64,000 bases of DNA from Vibrio cyclitrophicus (GTDB taxonomy: Bacteria; Pseudomonadota; Gammaproteobacteria; Enterobacterales; Vibrionaceae): NCBI RefSeq assembly GCF_024347435.1, contig NZ_AP025480.1, forward strand, positions 2,356,001 through 2,420,000, given 5' to 3'. Under the pieces are notes generated by a model, which worked only from the letters and a program-made list of their open reading frames with translations, did no database searches and was not told the origin of the DNA. Both the position numbers and the translations under genes were made by a program. Below, in pieces: positions 48,403 to 58,357 of the stretch. How positions within the stretch are numbered: the stretch's first letter is position 1; every line of letters starts with the position of its first letter.

Positions 48403-49446
48403 CTATTCGTTATCATCGCTATTTTCTAGTTCAGACATTAAGTCTTTACCTAGGAATGCGAGATCAGTTTTGACCACATGCGGTCTTTGAATTTTTTCAG
48501 AAATCTGTACGGCAAGCTTCTCGCCCGAACGACCCATCTTCACACGGTAAGTCGGCAATTCTTCGACAAACATCGTCGCGTGCTCAGGCATGTTCATGGG
48601 AATAACGTCACCTGGTCGCAATTCCATCAGATCACGCAATGAAATATCTTGCTCTAGCAAGTTCACGCGAAAGTTAACTGGCACATCCATGATTTCATCA
48701 CGAAGGGCAGAACTCCAACGAACATCAGTTTCCATTTTGTCGGATTGAACACCCGCATCCAGCAGTTCACGAATCGGCTCAACCATGGAGTAAGGCATCA
48801 CGACGTGGAAGTCACCACCACCACCATCAACTTCAATGTGGAATGAACTCACAACAATCACTTCTGTTGGGCTCACAATGTTCGCCATACTCGGGTTCAC
48901 TTCAGAATCTAAGTACTCAAACTCAACCCCCATCACCGGAGACCATGCTTCTTTGTAATCTTCAAACACAATTTTCAGTAATAGCTGAATAATGCGTCTT
49001 TCAGTCGGCGTGAATTCACGACCTTCAATCTTGGCGTGAAATCGCCCATCGCCACCAAAAAAGTTTTCTACAAGAATAAATACAAGGCGTGCTTCCATAG
49101 TGATCAGCGCCGTACCTTTTAACGGACGGAAACGAACCATGTTCAAACTGGTGGGTACATACAATGTGTTCTGGTACTCACCAAACTTCATCATTTGTAC
49201 GCCGTTGATCGACACTTCAGCCGTTTTACGCAACATATTAAACAAGCTAATCCGCATATGACGCGCAAATCGCTCGTTAATAAGTTCAAGGGTCGGCATT
49301 CGACCACGAACGATTCGATCTTGAGATGAGAAATCGAAATTGATCGCATTGTCATTTTCGGTTTCTAAGACATCTTCAACGTCTTCAACATCATCAACGC
49401 CATGCAATAGCGCATCAATTTCGTCTTGGCTTAATAAATCGGTCAC
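48403..49446 (-). CDS. fliM: FliM, C-ring switch protein that binds CheY-P
   Basis: A 347-residue protein. The N-terminal LLSQDEIDALLHG is the CheY-P docking peptide; the middle CheC-like domain and C-terminal SpoA domain follow. The start is GTG with AGG 6 nt upstream. It lies 7 nt after fliL. Confidence 0.95.
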   Translation of the reverse strand: MTDLLSQDEIDALLHGVDDVEDVEDVLETENDNAINFDFSSQDRIVRGRMPTLELINERFARHMRISLFNMLRKTAEVSINGVQMMKFGEYQNTLYVPTSLNMVRFRPLKGTALITMEARLVFILVENFFGGDGRFHAKIEGREFTPTERRIIQLLLKIVFEDYKEAWSPVMGVEFEYLDSEVNPSMANIVSPTEVIVVSSFHIEVDGGGGDFHVVMPYSMVEPIRELLDAGVQSDKMETDVRWSSALRDEIMDVPVNFRVNLLEQDISLRDLMELRPGDVIPMNMPEHATMFVEELPTYRVKMGRSGEKLAVQISEKIQRPHVVKTDLAFLGKDLMSELENSDDNE

Positions 49447-49453
49447 AAATTAC

Positions 49454-49942
49454 CTATTGAATTACGAAGTCAGTGAATAACACTTTTTCAATCACAGGCT
49501 GGCCAACAGCTTGAGCCAGACTTGCTTTAATATCTTCCGTAGCCTTATTACGCAGTTCCACGCGGCCTGTTGGTGAGCGTAATTGGTCTACCGTTGCCGA
49601 AGCGAATGTCGCTAGTAGTGTACTTTCTACCAAGGGGGAGTGGTAACGAGCCAAGTCTTCATTCTTGCTGCCCCGCACCATCAGCTGTGCTTTTATCTGC
49701 ACTAGGCGATCTTTTTTATCACCTGTCACATTGAATAAGAAAGGCTGAGGAATATTAACATACATAACGGGTTCTGCAGCGACCACTGCACTGGCTGGCT
49801 GAGACTGAGACTCAGAGGCACTATCATCGGAGCCTAAGAAAAAGAACAGAGCACCACCTATTCCAAGCAGTAAAACGACTACCGCTATAATGATAATGAG
49901 GAGCTTACTCTTCCCTTTGGGTGCATCTTGTTCTTCGGCCAT
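49454..49942 (-). CDS. fliL: FliL, stator-associated flagellar basal body protein
   Basis: A 162-residue single-span protein (span about 13-36) with a periplasmic stomatin-like domain. It supports stators under load; vibrio FliL rings surround the stator. It lies 70 nt after fliK. Confidence 0.93.
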   Translation of the reverse strand: MAEEQDAPKGKSKLLIIIIAVVVLLLGIGGALFFFLGSDDSASESQSQPASAVVAAEPVMYVNIPQPFLFNVTGDKKDRLVQIKAQLMVRGSKNEDLARYHSPLVESTLLATFASATVDQLRSPTGRVELRNKATEDIKASLAQAVGQPVIEKVLFTDFVIQ

Positions 49943-50012
49943 ATTTTGCTCTAACTTCCTGTTCTTTCGATTAACTGACGTTTTTTATTAACTAAGTCTT
50001 CTTAGCCTGATA

Positions 50013-52217
50013 TTAGGCATAATAACTAATTCCATCACGCTTTGATGCGACATTCAATTCAAGATTGCTGTTGCTATCAAGGTTTTCATCACCTTGGGCA
50101 TCATTTGTGCGGTTAGAGCCGGATTGTTGCTCACCACTGTTGTAATTATCCTGACCCTGACCCGAACTCTGCTGCTGAACGGACGATTCAGCAAGCTGCA
50201 TGCCTTGCTGAGCAAGCATCTCTCTCAAGCGAGGTAAGGTTTGTTCAATCACATCTCTCGCCTGTTGATTGCTTACCGTAAAATGCACGTTAGCTACATC
50301 ATTATTCATCGTCATTCGGATTTTCATCTGACCCAACTCTGGTGGGTCGAGACGGATATCTAAGTTCTTAAGATTCTTAGACATCATCATTTGTACTTTT
50401 TCCGCAACCTGCTCGTTTGCTAACTCTTTGGTGAGCTGCAACGGGGCCTGTTGAGCGGCTTGAATTTCAGCTCTTGTTGGTGCTGAACCAACCGTTGCTG
50501 CCCCTTGCGTACCCGCCGCAGAAGCAATTTGCTGAGCAAAGGTCGAATCTTTAGAATCTTCTTTAGCCCCAGCTTTACCCAAGCCAGACAATGCAGTGGC
50601 ACCTGCGCCTGCTTTAAGAAGCGCATCAGTAACACCCGCTTTTGTAGTGGCTGGCGTTGCATTCATCGCTAGGCTTTGTGCCGTTAAGCTAGGGTCTAAG
50701 GCTGCTTGTTGTGTTGAAGCTGCATTCCCTTGCTGAGAGGCCAATTGCTGAGCAGCAGCCTGTTGAGCTGCATGCGCATTGTTGGCATTTAGCATTGCCG
50801 CTTTATCCGCAAAGGCATTCGTTGCAGATTGAGAAGTCGCCTGCGCTGATACTTGTTGTGAAGCATTCGCTACTGCCGCTGTTGCTGTTGATGCTGCCGC
50901 AGCTAAAGCTTTAGTTTCAGCCGAATCCGTCTTGTCCCAATCAATAGCGGCGGGTTCACCGGGAGTGCTGTTCACGTTCGGAGCTTGGCTTAGTAAAGCC
51001 GTAGCTTGCTGTTGAACATTGGTTAGTTGTTGATTCAATACTTCTAAGTTAGAGGTTGCTTGAGCCAGCGCAGCTTGCTCATCGACCGTCAACTTAGCGC
51101 CGTTTTGTTGCTTTCTCTCCAAACCATCGACAACAGACTGTTCTGATTCGATTTGTCCATTCAATTGATTTAGCGCTTTGGTATGGGCATCAACCTGCTT
51201 TGCCAGTTCCATATCCGCTGCTGAGAATTCTTGGCTCTGACCTGCATTAACCGCACTGACCACATTCTTTTGGCTAAGCTCTCGGCTCATACTTACTTCA
51301 ATTTGTTCTGGGGTAACGCCTTTATCCATCAACTGGCGAATTTCATCATCGGTCAGTTGAGAAACACCTTTACCACCAGTAAGTACTGCGATCTCAGAAT
51401 CGACTTCTAAGCCGTTATTTGAGTTTACTGTGTTGGATTGTTTTTTCGATGATTCTGTCACTTCGGCAATAGAACTGCCCGCAACGAAAGTACTCGATAC
51501 ATTGCCTTGATCTTGGTCTGCATTCACTTGTAGATTAGTTTGTTGATTGACTTGCTGAGGCAAGCCTTTGCCGTTTGCAGGCTGATTCAATGTTTTGTTT
51601 GCCTTATCCAATTGACCAAGCAATTTGTTGCCTTCATTCATCGCATCACTGGCTTGCGAAGCACCTTGAGCCTGCAACTCTGCAGTTTTATCTTTGGCTT
51701 TATTGCCAGTTGAATCAACCTCAAGTTGATTTCCTTTGGATGGAACCTGCTCTGTAGAACGAGTATCACCTGTCGGTTTCAACGAGTTCTTGTCTTTTGA
51801 TTGTGGCTCTAATTCAGATGTTTGTTCAGCGCCTACTTTCTTTGTCGCCATTTCTTCAACTGACGACTTATCAGAGCCAGTTGTTACTGAAGCTTGTTTT
51901 GCTTGGGCTTCGCTAGAAGCATCTGCGCTCTTAGGTTCAGCTGAATCACCTTGAGCTTCCCCCACCGAGTCACTGTTAGCCTTGTCCTCAGGTACCCCTC
52001 CTTCAGCAGAGGTTTGTTTTTCTGTAGATTTTGAGGCGCTTTCCGCGTCTTTCACTGCCGCTTTACTGTCACTTTCTTCAAAGCCAAGCGCTTCTTTAAA
52101 CGACTTCAAAAAACCTTTTGAGTCGCCGGTTTCATCTACCTTTGAAGAGGCAGAGCCGGAGTCCAACAACGATGATGTTTTGTTGGTAGCTGAATTTGAG
52201 GAAAGACTAACGTTCAT
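50013..52217 (-). CDS. fliK: FliK, hook-length control protein
   Basis: A 734-residue protein, about twice the E. coli length. The N-terminal 600 residues are low-complexity and rich in Ser, Lys, Glu, Gln and Ala, consistent with an extended molecular ruler. The C-terminal switch domain (about 610-690) has LDPPELGQMKIRM and VHFTVSNQQARDVIEQTLPRL (parts). It measures the hook and triggers the FlhB specificity switch. A sigma-54 promoter lies upstream. Confidence 0.92.
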   Translation of the reverse strand: MNVSLSSNSATNKTSSLLDSGSASSKVDETGDSKGFLKSFKEALGFEESDSKAAVKDAESASKSTEKQTSAEGGVPEDKANSDSVGEAQGDSAEPKSADASSEAQAKQASVTTGSDKSSVEEMATKKVGAEQTSELEPQSKDKNSLKPTGDTRSTEQVPSKGNQLEVDSTGNKAKDKTAELQAQGASQASDAMNEGNKLLGQLDKANKTLNQPANGKGLPQQVNQQTNLQVNADQDQGNVSSTFVAGSSIAEVTESSKKQSNTVNSNNGLEVDSEIAVLTGGKGVSQLTDDEIRQLMDKGVTPEQIEVSMSRELSQKNVVSAVNAGQSQEFSAADMELAKQVDAHTKALNQLNGQIESEQSVVDGLERKQQNGAKLTVDEQAALAQATSNLEVLNQQLTNVQQQATALLSQAPNVNSTPGEPAAIDWDKTDSAETKALAAAASTATAAVANASQQVSAQATSQSATNAFADKAAMLNANNAHAAQQAAAQQLASQQGNAASTQQAALDPSLTAQSLAMNATPATTKAGVTDALLKAGAGATALSGLGKAGAKEDSKDSTFAQQIASAAGTQGAATVGSAPTRAEIQAAQQAPLQLTKELANEQVAEKVQMMMSKNLKNLDIRLDPPELGQMKIRMTMNNDVANVHFTVSNQQARDVIEQTLPRLREMLAQQGMQLAESSVQQQSSGQGQDNYNSGEQQSGSNRTNDAQGDENLDSNSNLELNVASKRDGISYYA

Positions 52218-52327
52218 ATATACGAGCTCTATCTACTAGCTTTGCTGTCATAAATTAGACAACAAAAAGAAAGTCGGGTGCTTTTAATGCCTTTGCTGGG
52301 CATAACGCGCAATTTTATATAAAACCG

Positions 52328-52344
52328 AGCAAGAAACATGCCTA
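52328..52344 (-). promoter_or_regulatory. Sigma-54 promoter of fliK
   Basis: On the minus strand AGGCAT-GTTTC-TTGCT has exact GG-N10-GC spacing, about 110 nt upstream of the fliK ATG. Confidence 0.6.
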
Positions 52345-52399
52345 TTAGTTCTGTTCTCACAATCTGAACGGTAACACCTGCGTCATTCAGGGCTTAGGA

Positions 52400-52837
52400 T
52401 CACATCTTCTTTCGGCCATACATCAGCGTCGAGAACTCATCCATTTGCTTTTGTTCTCTTTGATCTTGCAGCTTTACCTTCTCTTTCTGTTTTTTCTCCA
52501 TCAACCACTCGTAGGATTTACGCTTTTTACGTAGCTCCAGCCAGTAGTTTTGGCAGTTGTCGACTTGGTTTTTAAAATGGTGCTCCGCTTCTCTTTGCTT
52601 GGAAAGCGTTTCGTCAAGCTGAGTCAAGAAGCGATTTAAGTGGCCATACTGGCTCGCAGTTAAGCCAGCTTTACCACGATCGACAAGTTGCTGACAGTAA
52701 TCAAGCCTGTACTTTTCGATCTGTGCAACCTGATCGTAGTAACCTTGAAGCTCCGAGTTCGCTTTGTTGAGCGCTAATACGGCTTGGTTCTCTTGATCTT
52801 TGGCTTGATCGAGTAGAAATTCTAATGCGTTATCCAT
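52400..52837 (-). CDS. fliJ: FliJ, export ATPase stalk and chaperone escort protein
   Basis: A 145-residue, almost fully coiled-coil protein that inserts in the FliI hexamer. It lies 19 nt after fliI. Confidence 0.92.
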   Translation of the reverse strand: MDNALEFLLDQAKDQENQAVLALNKANSELQGYYDQVAQIEKYRLDYCQQLVDRGKAGLTASQYGHLNRFLTQLDETLSKQREAEHHFKNQVDNCQNYWLELRKKRKSYEWLMEKKQKEKVKLQDQREQKQMDEFSTLMYGRKKM

Positions 52838-52856
52838 GAATAACCCTTTTCACCCG

Positions 52857-54176
52857 CTAACCACCTAATACATGTTTCAACATATTGACACACATGTCGT
52901 ATGGTACGGTTTCTTTCATCTTCTGCTGCAAGTATTCATCCAACCTTGGCTTCAAGGTAAAGGCACTATCAATAGCTGGATCGGTACCCGGCTTGTAGGC
53001 GCCAATCGATACCAAATCTTGGTTTTTACGACAAATAGACAACACTTGTCTGACTGCTTTCGACATCAAAACATGTTCTTCAGTAGTGATTTGAGGCATA
53101 ACACGACTGACCGATTTCTCTACATCAATCGCAGGATAATGGCCCGCATCGGCCATCTCTCGGGACAACACAATGTGACCATCCAAAATCGCTCGCGATG
53201 CATCAGCAATCGGATCTTGCAAATCATCGCCTTCGGTTAACACGGTAAAGAAAGCAGTGATAGAGCCTTGCTCATCATTACCATTACCCGCCCTTTCCAC
53301 CAGCGCAGGAAGCTTGGCAAATACAGATGGCGGATAACCTTTGGTTGCTGGCGGTTCACCCACAGACAAAGCAATTTCACGTTGTGCTTGAGCAAAACGA
53401 GTCAATGAGTCCATAAGTAACAGTACATCTAAGCCTTGGTCACGGAAATATTCCGCTACAGCCAGTGCAGTTTGGCAACCTTTCAATCGCATCAGTGGCG
53501 ATGAATCCGCAGGAGCAGCGACCACCACAGATCGTTTGCGTCCATCTTCGCCAAGAATCTCTTCAATAAATTCTTTAACTTCTCGTCCACGCTCACCGAT
53601 TAGACCTACCACCACCACTTGCGCGGTTGTGCCTCGAGTCATCATCCCGAGCGTGACCGACTTACCGACACCGGAACCAGCAAACAGACCAATACGCTGA
53701 CCTTTTCCTACCGTAAGCAAACCGTTTATGGCCTTCAAGCCGACATCGAGCGGTTCAGAGATAGGTTTTCGAGCTAAAGGGTTGATTGGCTCAGCGTTAA
53801 ATGAAGCGCGTTGTTCGGTATAAATTGGACCTAACCCATCAAGTGGGTTACCCACCCCGTCGATCACTCGGCCAAGTAATTCCATTCCGACAGGAATGCC
53901 ACTTTCAGTGGTTACGGGGGTCACACGAGCGCCAGGTAATATCCCAGTGATTTGTTCACTCGGCATCAAAAATAAGTTATCTCCAGAAAAGCCAACCACT
54001 TCAGCTTCCATCTGACCAGACATCGTTTCGACTAGGCACAAACTACCGATTGGGGCTTTACAGCCAGTCGCTTCCAGCGTTAGACCCACAACACGTACCA
54101 GTTTTCCAGATGCAATCGGTCGCGACTTCAGGCCTTCAACTTTGTATTGGCTAAGACGGTTCGCTAACTCTAGCAT
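52857..54176 (-). CDS. fliI: FliI, flagellar export ATPase
   Basis: A 439-residue F1-beta-like ATPase. Walker A is GSGVGKS at 167-173, followed by [17 protein letters not shown] and Walker [18 protein letters not shown]. The ATG overlaps the fliH stop as TAATG. Confidence 0.96.
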   Translation of the reverse strand: MLELANRLSQYKVEGLKSRPIASGKLVRVVGLTLEATGCKAPIGSLCLVETMSGQMEAEVVGFSGDNLFLMPSEQITGILPGARVTPVTTESGIPVGMELLGRVIDGVGNPLDGLGPIYTEQRASFNAEPINPLARKPISEPLDVGLKAINGLLTVGKGQRIGLFAGSGVGKSVTLGMMTRGTTAQVVVVGLIGERGREVKEFIEEILGEDGRKRSVVVAAPADSSPLMRLKGCQTALAVAEYFRDQGLDVLLLMDSLTRFAQAQREIALSVGEPPATKGYPPSVFAKLPALVERAGNGNDEQGSITAFFTVLTEGDDLQDPIADASRAILDGHIVLSREMADAGHYPAIDVEKSVSRVMPQITTEEHVLMSKAVRQVLSICRKNQDLVSIGAYKPGTDPAIDSAFTLKPRLDEYLQQKMKETVPYDMCVNMLKHVLGG

Positions 54177-54976
54177 TACTCATGCCCTTGATGACGATTT
54201 ACACCGCAGAAGCTTTGAATCACGTTCTTCACACGTTCTTCCATGCGGTAGTTAACACTCGACTCACCTGCTTCGATTTGAACATCACCACGGTTAAGTG
54301 CAGGCTCCGCTACTAACGTCCAATTACGGCAATCCAATTCTGTCTCACCATAAGCAGAGCGAATAATCGCGACGTCTTCAGGGTTAAGCTTCAAGGTGAT
54401 CGCATGACCCGAGATTGGTAGTGATTCTACTGATTCTTTCACGGTATCTAATATGATTTGTGGGTTGGTTTGTACTTCAACATGAACCACTTCTTTAACC
54501 ATAATAAGCACCATGTCCACCAGTTGCTTCTCTACTTGAGCGTTCATTAACTCTAATGGTTGAGCAAATTGGTTCGCGAGTCCCATAAAGATGGCTACTT
54601 GCTGCTGAATGTATTCCTGACCGGCAGTGACACCTTCGAGTTTACCGGCTTCGTTGCCTTCTTCGTGTCCTGCGGCAAATCCTTCTTCTTTACCCTTTTC
54701 GTAACCTTGCTTAAAACCAGCCTCTTGTCCTTGATGAAGCCCTTCTTGATAAGCACCTTGCTTGATCAATTCAATTTGCTCTTCAGTCAGAACCAGTTCT
54801 TCATCTTCAATGGCTTCTTCGACCGTCGGCATCCAACCAGGGTCATAGTTAAAGGCGGTTTCTTTGGCTTGTTTATTCACATCAGAGGTGTAGTCAGGCA
54901 ATCCCCATTTTTGAGGTTGGGCTACCGTATTATCTTCTTCGGGGCGAAGGAAGCCGCGTTTTCTATCACCTGACAT
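54176..54976 (-). CDS. fliH: FliH, regulator of the export ATPase
   Basis: A 266-residue protein. The central GxxxG-type helical repeats ([20 protein letters not shown] and [19 protein letters not shown]) are the FliH hallmark, followed by the E2/delta-like C-terminal domain. It forms the peripheral stalk of FliI and binds FliN. Confidence 0.94.
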   Translation of the reverse strand: MSGDRKRGFLRPEEDNTVAQPQKWGLPDYTSDVNKQAKETAFNYDPGWMPTVEEAIEDEELVLTEEQIELIKQGAYQEGLHQGQEAGFKQGYEKGKEEGFAAGHEEGNEAGKLEGVTAGQEYIQQQVAIFMGLANQFAQPLELMNAQVEKQLVDMVLIMVKEVVHVEVQTNPQIILDTVKESVESLPISGHAITLKLNPEDVAIIRSAYGETELDCRNWTLVAEPALNRGDVQIEAGESSVNYRMEERVKNVIQSFCGVNRHQGHE

Positions 54977-55063
54977 ATCAGTACCTATCTATGTGTGAGT
55001 CAAACTACTTCATAAATTCAAGCAGTTAAACTGAGTTAATCTGTAGTGTGAGATTGGATAAAG

Positions 55064-55088
55064 AAAAGCCCCAACAGTGTGGGGCTTT
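55064..55088 (-). terminator. Terminator between fliG and fliH
   Basis: On the minus strand AAAGCCCC and GGGGCTTT form an 8-bp stem with an 8-nt loop, followed by TCTTT. It lies 13 nt after fliG and before fliH, inside a run of genes usually regarded as one operon, so it probably attenuates. Confidence 0.7.
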
Positions 55089-55100
55089 GAGATTACTGTA

Positions 55101-56162
55101 TTAAAGGAACTCGTCGGCGCCACCAGACAACATAATTTCGCCACTGTCTGCCATTTTCCTCGCAATACCCAATATCTCTTTCTGAGCCGCTTCCACCTCA
55201 GAGACTTTCACCGGCGGCATCGCCTCAATATCGTCTCTCATCATATCAGCAGCACGTTTCGACATGTTCTTGAAGATCTTCTCACGCAGACCATCATCGG
55301 CACCTTTAAGTGCTTTTTGTAGAATGTCTTGTGGAACATCACGCAGCAATCGCTGAACACCTTGGTCATCGACTTCAATAAGGTTTTCAAAGACAAACAT
55401 AAGATCTTGAATCTGTGTTGCCATGTCTTCGTCTTGATCGCGGATTTGATCCATCAAGACACCTTCTACGTTGTTGTCCATGTAGTTCATGATCTCTGCC
55501 GCCGCTTTCAGGCCACCAATTTTGGCTGCTTGAGCACCTGCTTGACCCGCAAACTGTTTCTCCATGATTTCGTTCAGTTCAGCAAGTGCCGAAGGTTGGA
55601 CTTCTTCAAGGTTCGCAATACGCATCATCAAATCCAAGCGCACACGTTCAGGGAACTGCGACAAAATCTCGGCTGACTGGTCAGCTTCCAAGTAGGACAA
55701 TACGATCGTTTGAATCTGTGGGTGCTCGTTAATGATGATACTTGCCACCTGACGAGGATCCATCCACTTAAGAGAATCCAAGCCTTTAGAACCAGTACCC
55801 AGAAGAATCTGGTCAACAAGGTTATTTGCCTTATCTTCACCCAGAGCGGCAACCAACGCATTACGCATGAAGTCTTCGCTACCCATACCAATATTGGTGT
55901 ACTTTTGAATATCATCCAAGAAAGCACGGTGCACAGCACCTACTTTTTCTTGCGACAAATCGGCAGCACGAGCCATCGCACTACCCACACGTTGAACCTG
56001 TTTCGGCTCTAAGTGACGAATAATGCCTGCTGCATCTTCTTCGTTTAAACTCAACAACAAGATCGCAGCGCGTTCATCACCCGAGATTGAGGCGATATCC
56101 ACACTCGCGACATCAAGCACTTCACCGCCTTCTGCTTGTTGTGGAACAATTTCGTTAGCCAT
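55101..56162 (-). CDS. fliG: FliG, C-ring torque-generating switch protein
   Basis: A 353-residue protein with N, middle (EHPQIQTIVLSYL) and C domains; the C domain has the charged torque helix (FVFENLIEVDDQGVQRLLRDV, in part). The middle domain binds FliM and the N-domain binds FliF. It overlaps fliF by 8 nt. Confidence 0.95.
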   Translation of the reverse strand: MANEIVPQQAEGGEVLDVASVDIASISGDERAAILLLSLNEEDAAGIIRHLEPKQVQRVGSAMARAADLSQEKVGAVHRAFLDDIQKYTNIGMGSEDFMRNALVAALGEDKANNLVDQILLGTGSKGLDSLKWMDPRQVASIIINEHPQIQTIVLSYLEADQSAEILSQFPERVRLDLMMRIANLEEVQPSALAELNEIMEKQFAGQAGAQAAKIGGLKAAAEIMNYMDNNVEGVLMDQIRDQDEDMATQIQDLMFVFENLIEVDDQGVQRLLRDVPQDILQKALKGADDGLREKIFKNMSKRAADMMRDDIEAMPPVKVSEVEAAQKEILGIARKMADSGEIMLSGGADEFL

Positions 56163-57897
56163 CTGCCATCCAATTCTTAACTACTTGAGCTGCTAGCTCT
56201 GGTTCATTCGCTACAAGTGCACGTACTGCTTTCAGCACGTCCTCGTCTTTGTGAAGGTTAGGTAAGTCAATGCTTGAACCAAATTCAAACAGCTCTCCAC
56301 CTTCGATATCACCACCAATTAAGCTGGTTTCGCCATCGGCGCCAATTGGCATACCGTCAGGGCCGTACATTTGATCATCGTTATCAGCCGCAGGGTTAAG
56401 CAGTTTCTTCATAGCAGGGCGAACAAGTACTAGAACAACCACAATAATAACTAACGCACTCGCAAACCAACGGACCCAATCATTAAAGTTTGGATGCTCC
56501 CAAATAGGTACGTCAGCCACCACATCAGTGACTTGAGGCGCAAACTGCATGCTCAGTACGTTTAACAAATCGCCACGGGTTTCATCAAAACCAACAGTAC
56601 CAATCAGCACCTGACGAATCGCATTGATTTCACTTGCTGGGATGGGTGTGTGAACCACTTCACCTGTATCTGGATTCAGTGATTGACGGTCTTTAATCGC
56701 AACCGAAACTGTCTGACGATTAACCGTGCCACTCTGTTTACGTTCATGGCTGATGGTTGTATCTAACTCAAAATTTCGGGTCGCTTCTTTGTGAACTGAA
56801 CCTTGGCCCGTCATTGAACCGTCTTTCATCTGGGCAACATCTTGAGGGATAGAAGCATCTGCTGGTGGCTGATTACTCAAAGCACCAGGAATACCAGCGA
56901 CAGTATTACCGTTGTTGTAGTCTTCTAATGTATATTCACTTCGAGTTGCTGGTGTATTCGGGTCAAAACGTTTTCTGGTTTGTTCCACAGCGCTAAAGTC
57001 GAGCTGAATATCAACCTGAGCGGTATAGTTACCAAACCCAAGAATAGGTATCAGGATAGAGTCAATTTTTTCGCGCAGCGCTTGCTCTTGGTTACGCTCT
57101 AACTCATGTTCCTTACGACGTGCTGCAGACATTGGGTCTTGAGAGCCTGAGCTCAACAATCGACCGTGCTGATCAGTCACCGTGATACGTGAGGTTTTCA
57201 TTCCAGGAACAGCACTCGCCACCATATCCACAACAGAATCCACTTCTTGCTGCTTAAGGTTATTTCCAGTTTTAAGTGTAAGGAATACTGACGCAGAGGC
57301 TTCTTGATTGTGACGCACAAAAACACTTTGCTTTGGTAGTGCTAATAAAACCTGAGCTTTACGCACCTGTTTCATCTGTTCAATGGCTTTCGCTAGCTGT
57401 CTCTCACGGCTTAACTTAAGGCGTTCTTGTTCTAAACGTTGTGATACACCAAAACCCATGTCTTGCATGAGGATGTCATCACCTGCGTTTCGCTCTTGGT
57501 TCAACCCAGCTCGTACCATATTAAGCTTCAGTGAGTTGTACTCACTCGCTGGTACTGAGATAGTATTACCTTCAAGAGAATACTCGATCTTTTGCAGATC
57601 TAAGTAATCCAGAACGGGGATCAATTCTTCAGTTTCGTAAGCGCCTAAAGGACGCATTTCTGGCTCTTTTACCCAGAAAAACAGCATTACAATGAGCGCT
57701 ACACAAATCGAGATAGAAAGAACCAAGACCACTTGACGAAGTAAATCGAGGTCACCCACAGCCATATCGAACTTTGATGAACTGCGTTCACCTAGATCAG
57801 GATTCTGCCCTTCTCCATCAAGATCAGAACTCGCCATGAGGGCGTGGTCGTTGCTATCGCTTACTGTTAAATCTGTTGTTTGACTATTATCTGCCAC
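56155..57897 (-). CDS. fliF: FliF, MS-ring protein
   Basis: A 580-residue protein with two spans (about 52-73 and 443-463) enclosing the large periplasmic ring-building domains, and a C-terminal tail that binds FliG. The start is GTG (VADNSQTTD), 16 nt after fliE. Confidence 0.95.
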   Translation of the reverse strand: MADNSQTTDLTVSDSNDHALMASSDLDGEGQNPDLGERSSSKFDMAVGDLDLLRQVVLVLSISICVALIVMLFFWVKEPEMRPLGAYETEELIPVLDYLDLQKIEYSLEGNTISVPASEYNSLKLNMVRAGLNQERNAGDDILMQDMGFGVSQRLEQERLKLSRERQLAKAIEQMKQVRKAQVLLALPKQSVFVRHNQEASASVFLTLKTGNNLKQQEVDSVVDMVASAVPGMKTSRITVTDQHGRLLSSGSQDPMSAARRKEHELERNQEQALREKIDSILIPILGFGNYTAQVDIQLDFSAVEQTRKRFDPNTPATRSEYTLEDYNNGNTVAGIPGALSNQPPADASIPQDVAQMKDGSMTGQGSVHKEATRNFELDTTISHERKQSGTVNRQTVSVAIKDRQSLNPDTGEVVHTPIPASEINAIRQVLIGTVGFDETRGDLLNVLSMQFAPQVTDVVADVPIWEHPNFNDWVRWFASALVIIVVVLVLVRPAMKKLLNPAADNDDQMYGPDGMPIGADGETSLIGGDIEGGELFEFGSSIDLPNLHKDEDVLKAVRALVANEPELAAQVVKNWMADG

Positions 57898-57913
57898 TAT
57901 TTAACTACCCAAC

Positions 57914-58225
57914 TTATACCGGCATATTCATCAGCTCTTTGTACGATTCGACCAACTTATTTCTAATTTGGATCGTCGCCTCAAAAGCCACACTAGATTT
58001 ATTACGAGCAATCATCACGTCAGATAGAGACACGCTTTGGTCTCCACTATCAAAACGAGCTTGAAGATCACCTGAGGTCTTTTGTAATGAGTTCACATTA
58101 TTGATGGCTTGCGTCAACATGTTGCCAAAATCTGCACCAACCGCTTGCCCTGTTGCTGCAGGACGCGCGCTAGCAGCTTCAACCATCATTGCCTGCATTT
58201 CGCCTTGTAAACCATCTATTCTCAT
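57914..58225 (-). CDS. fliE: FliE, MS-ring to rod junction protein
   Basis: A 103-residue helical protein (NMLTQAINNVNSLQ, VSLSDVMIARNKSSVAFEATI in part, VRNKLV-like QIRNKLVESYKELMNMPV). The ATG has GAGG 6 nt upstream. It is the first gene of the fliEFG operon, behind a near-perfect sigma-54 promoter. Confidence 0.95.
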   Translation of the reverse strand: MRIDGLQGEMQAMMVEAASARPAATGQAVGADFGNMLTQAINNVNSLQKTSGDLQARFDSGDQSVSLSDVMIARNKSSVAFEATIQIRNKLVESYKELMNMPV

Positions 58226-58279
58226 CTACTACCTCAGGAGTCAAAATTATGACTATCTATTTCGCTGTATTATTGACTG

Positions 58280-58296
58280 AGCAATTAGCGTGCCAC
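58280..58296 (-). promoter_or_regulatory. Sigma-54 promoter of fliEFG
   Basis: On the minus strand TGGCAC-GCTAA-TTGCT matches the consensus TGGCAC-N5-TTGCW exactly, about 55-70 nt upstream of the fliE ATG. FlrC is the likely activator. Confidence 0.85.
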
Positions 58297-58357
58297 ACAT
58301 TATTTTGACTAGACATCGTACTACAACAGTCAGAAAGCTGGCACTACTAATCTATGC

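Noticed and set aside
54560..54973. 137-codon plus-strand open frame with hydrophobic stretches
   Set aside because: It is the complement of the Glu/Gly-rich repeats of fliH, which produce Phe/Leu/Ser-rich shadow frames.
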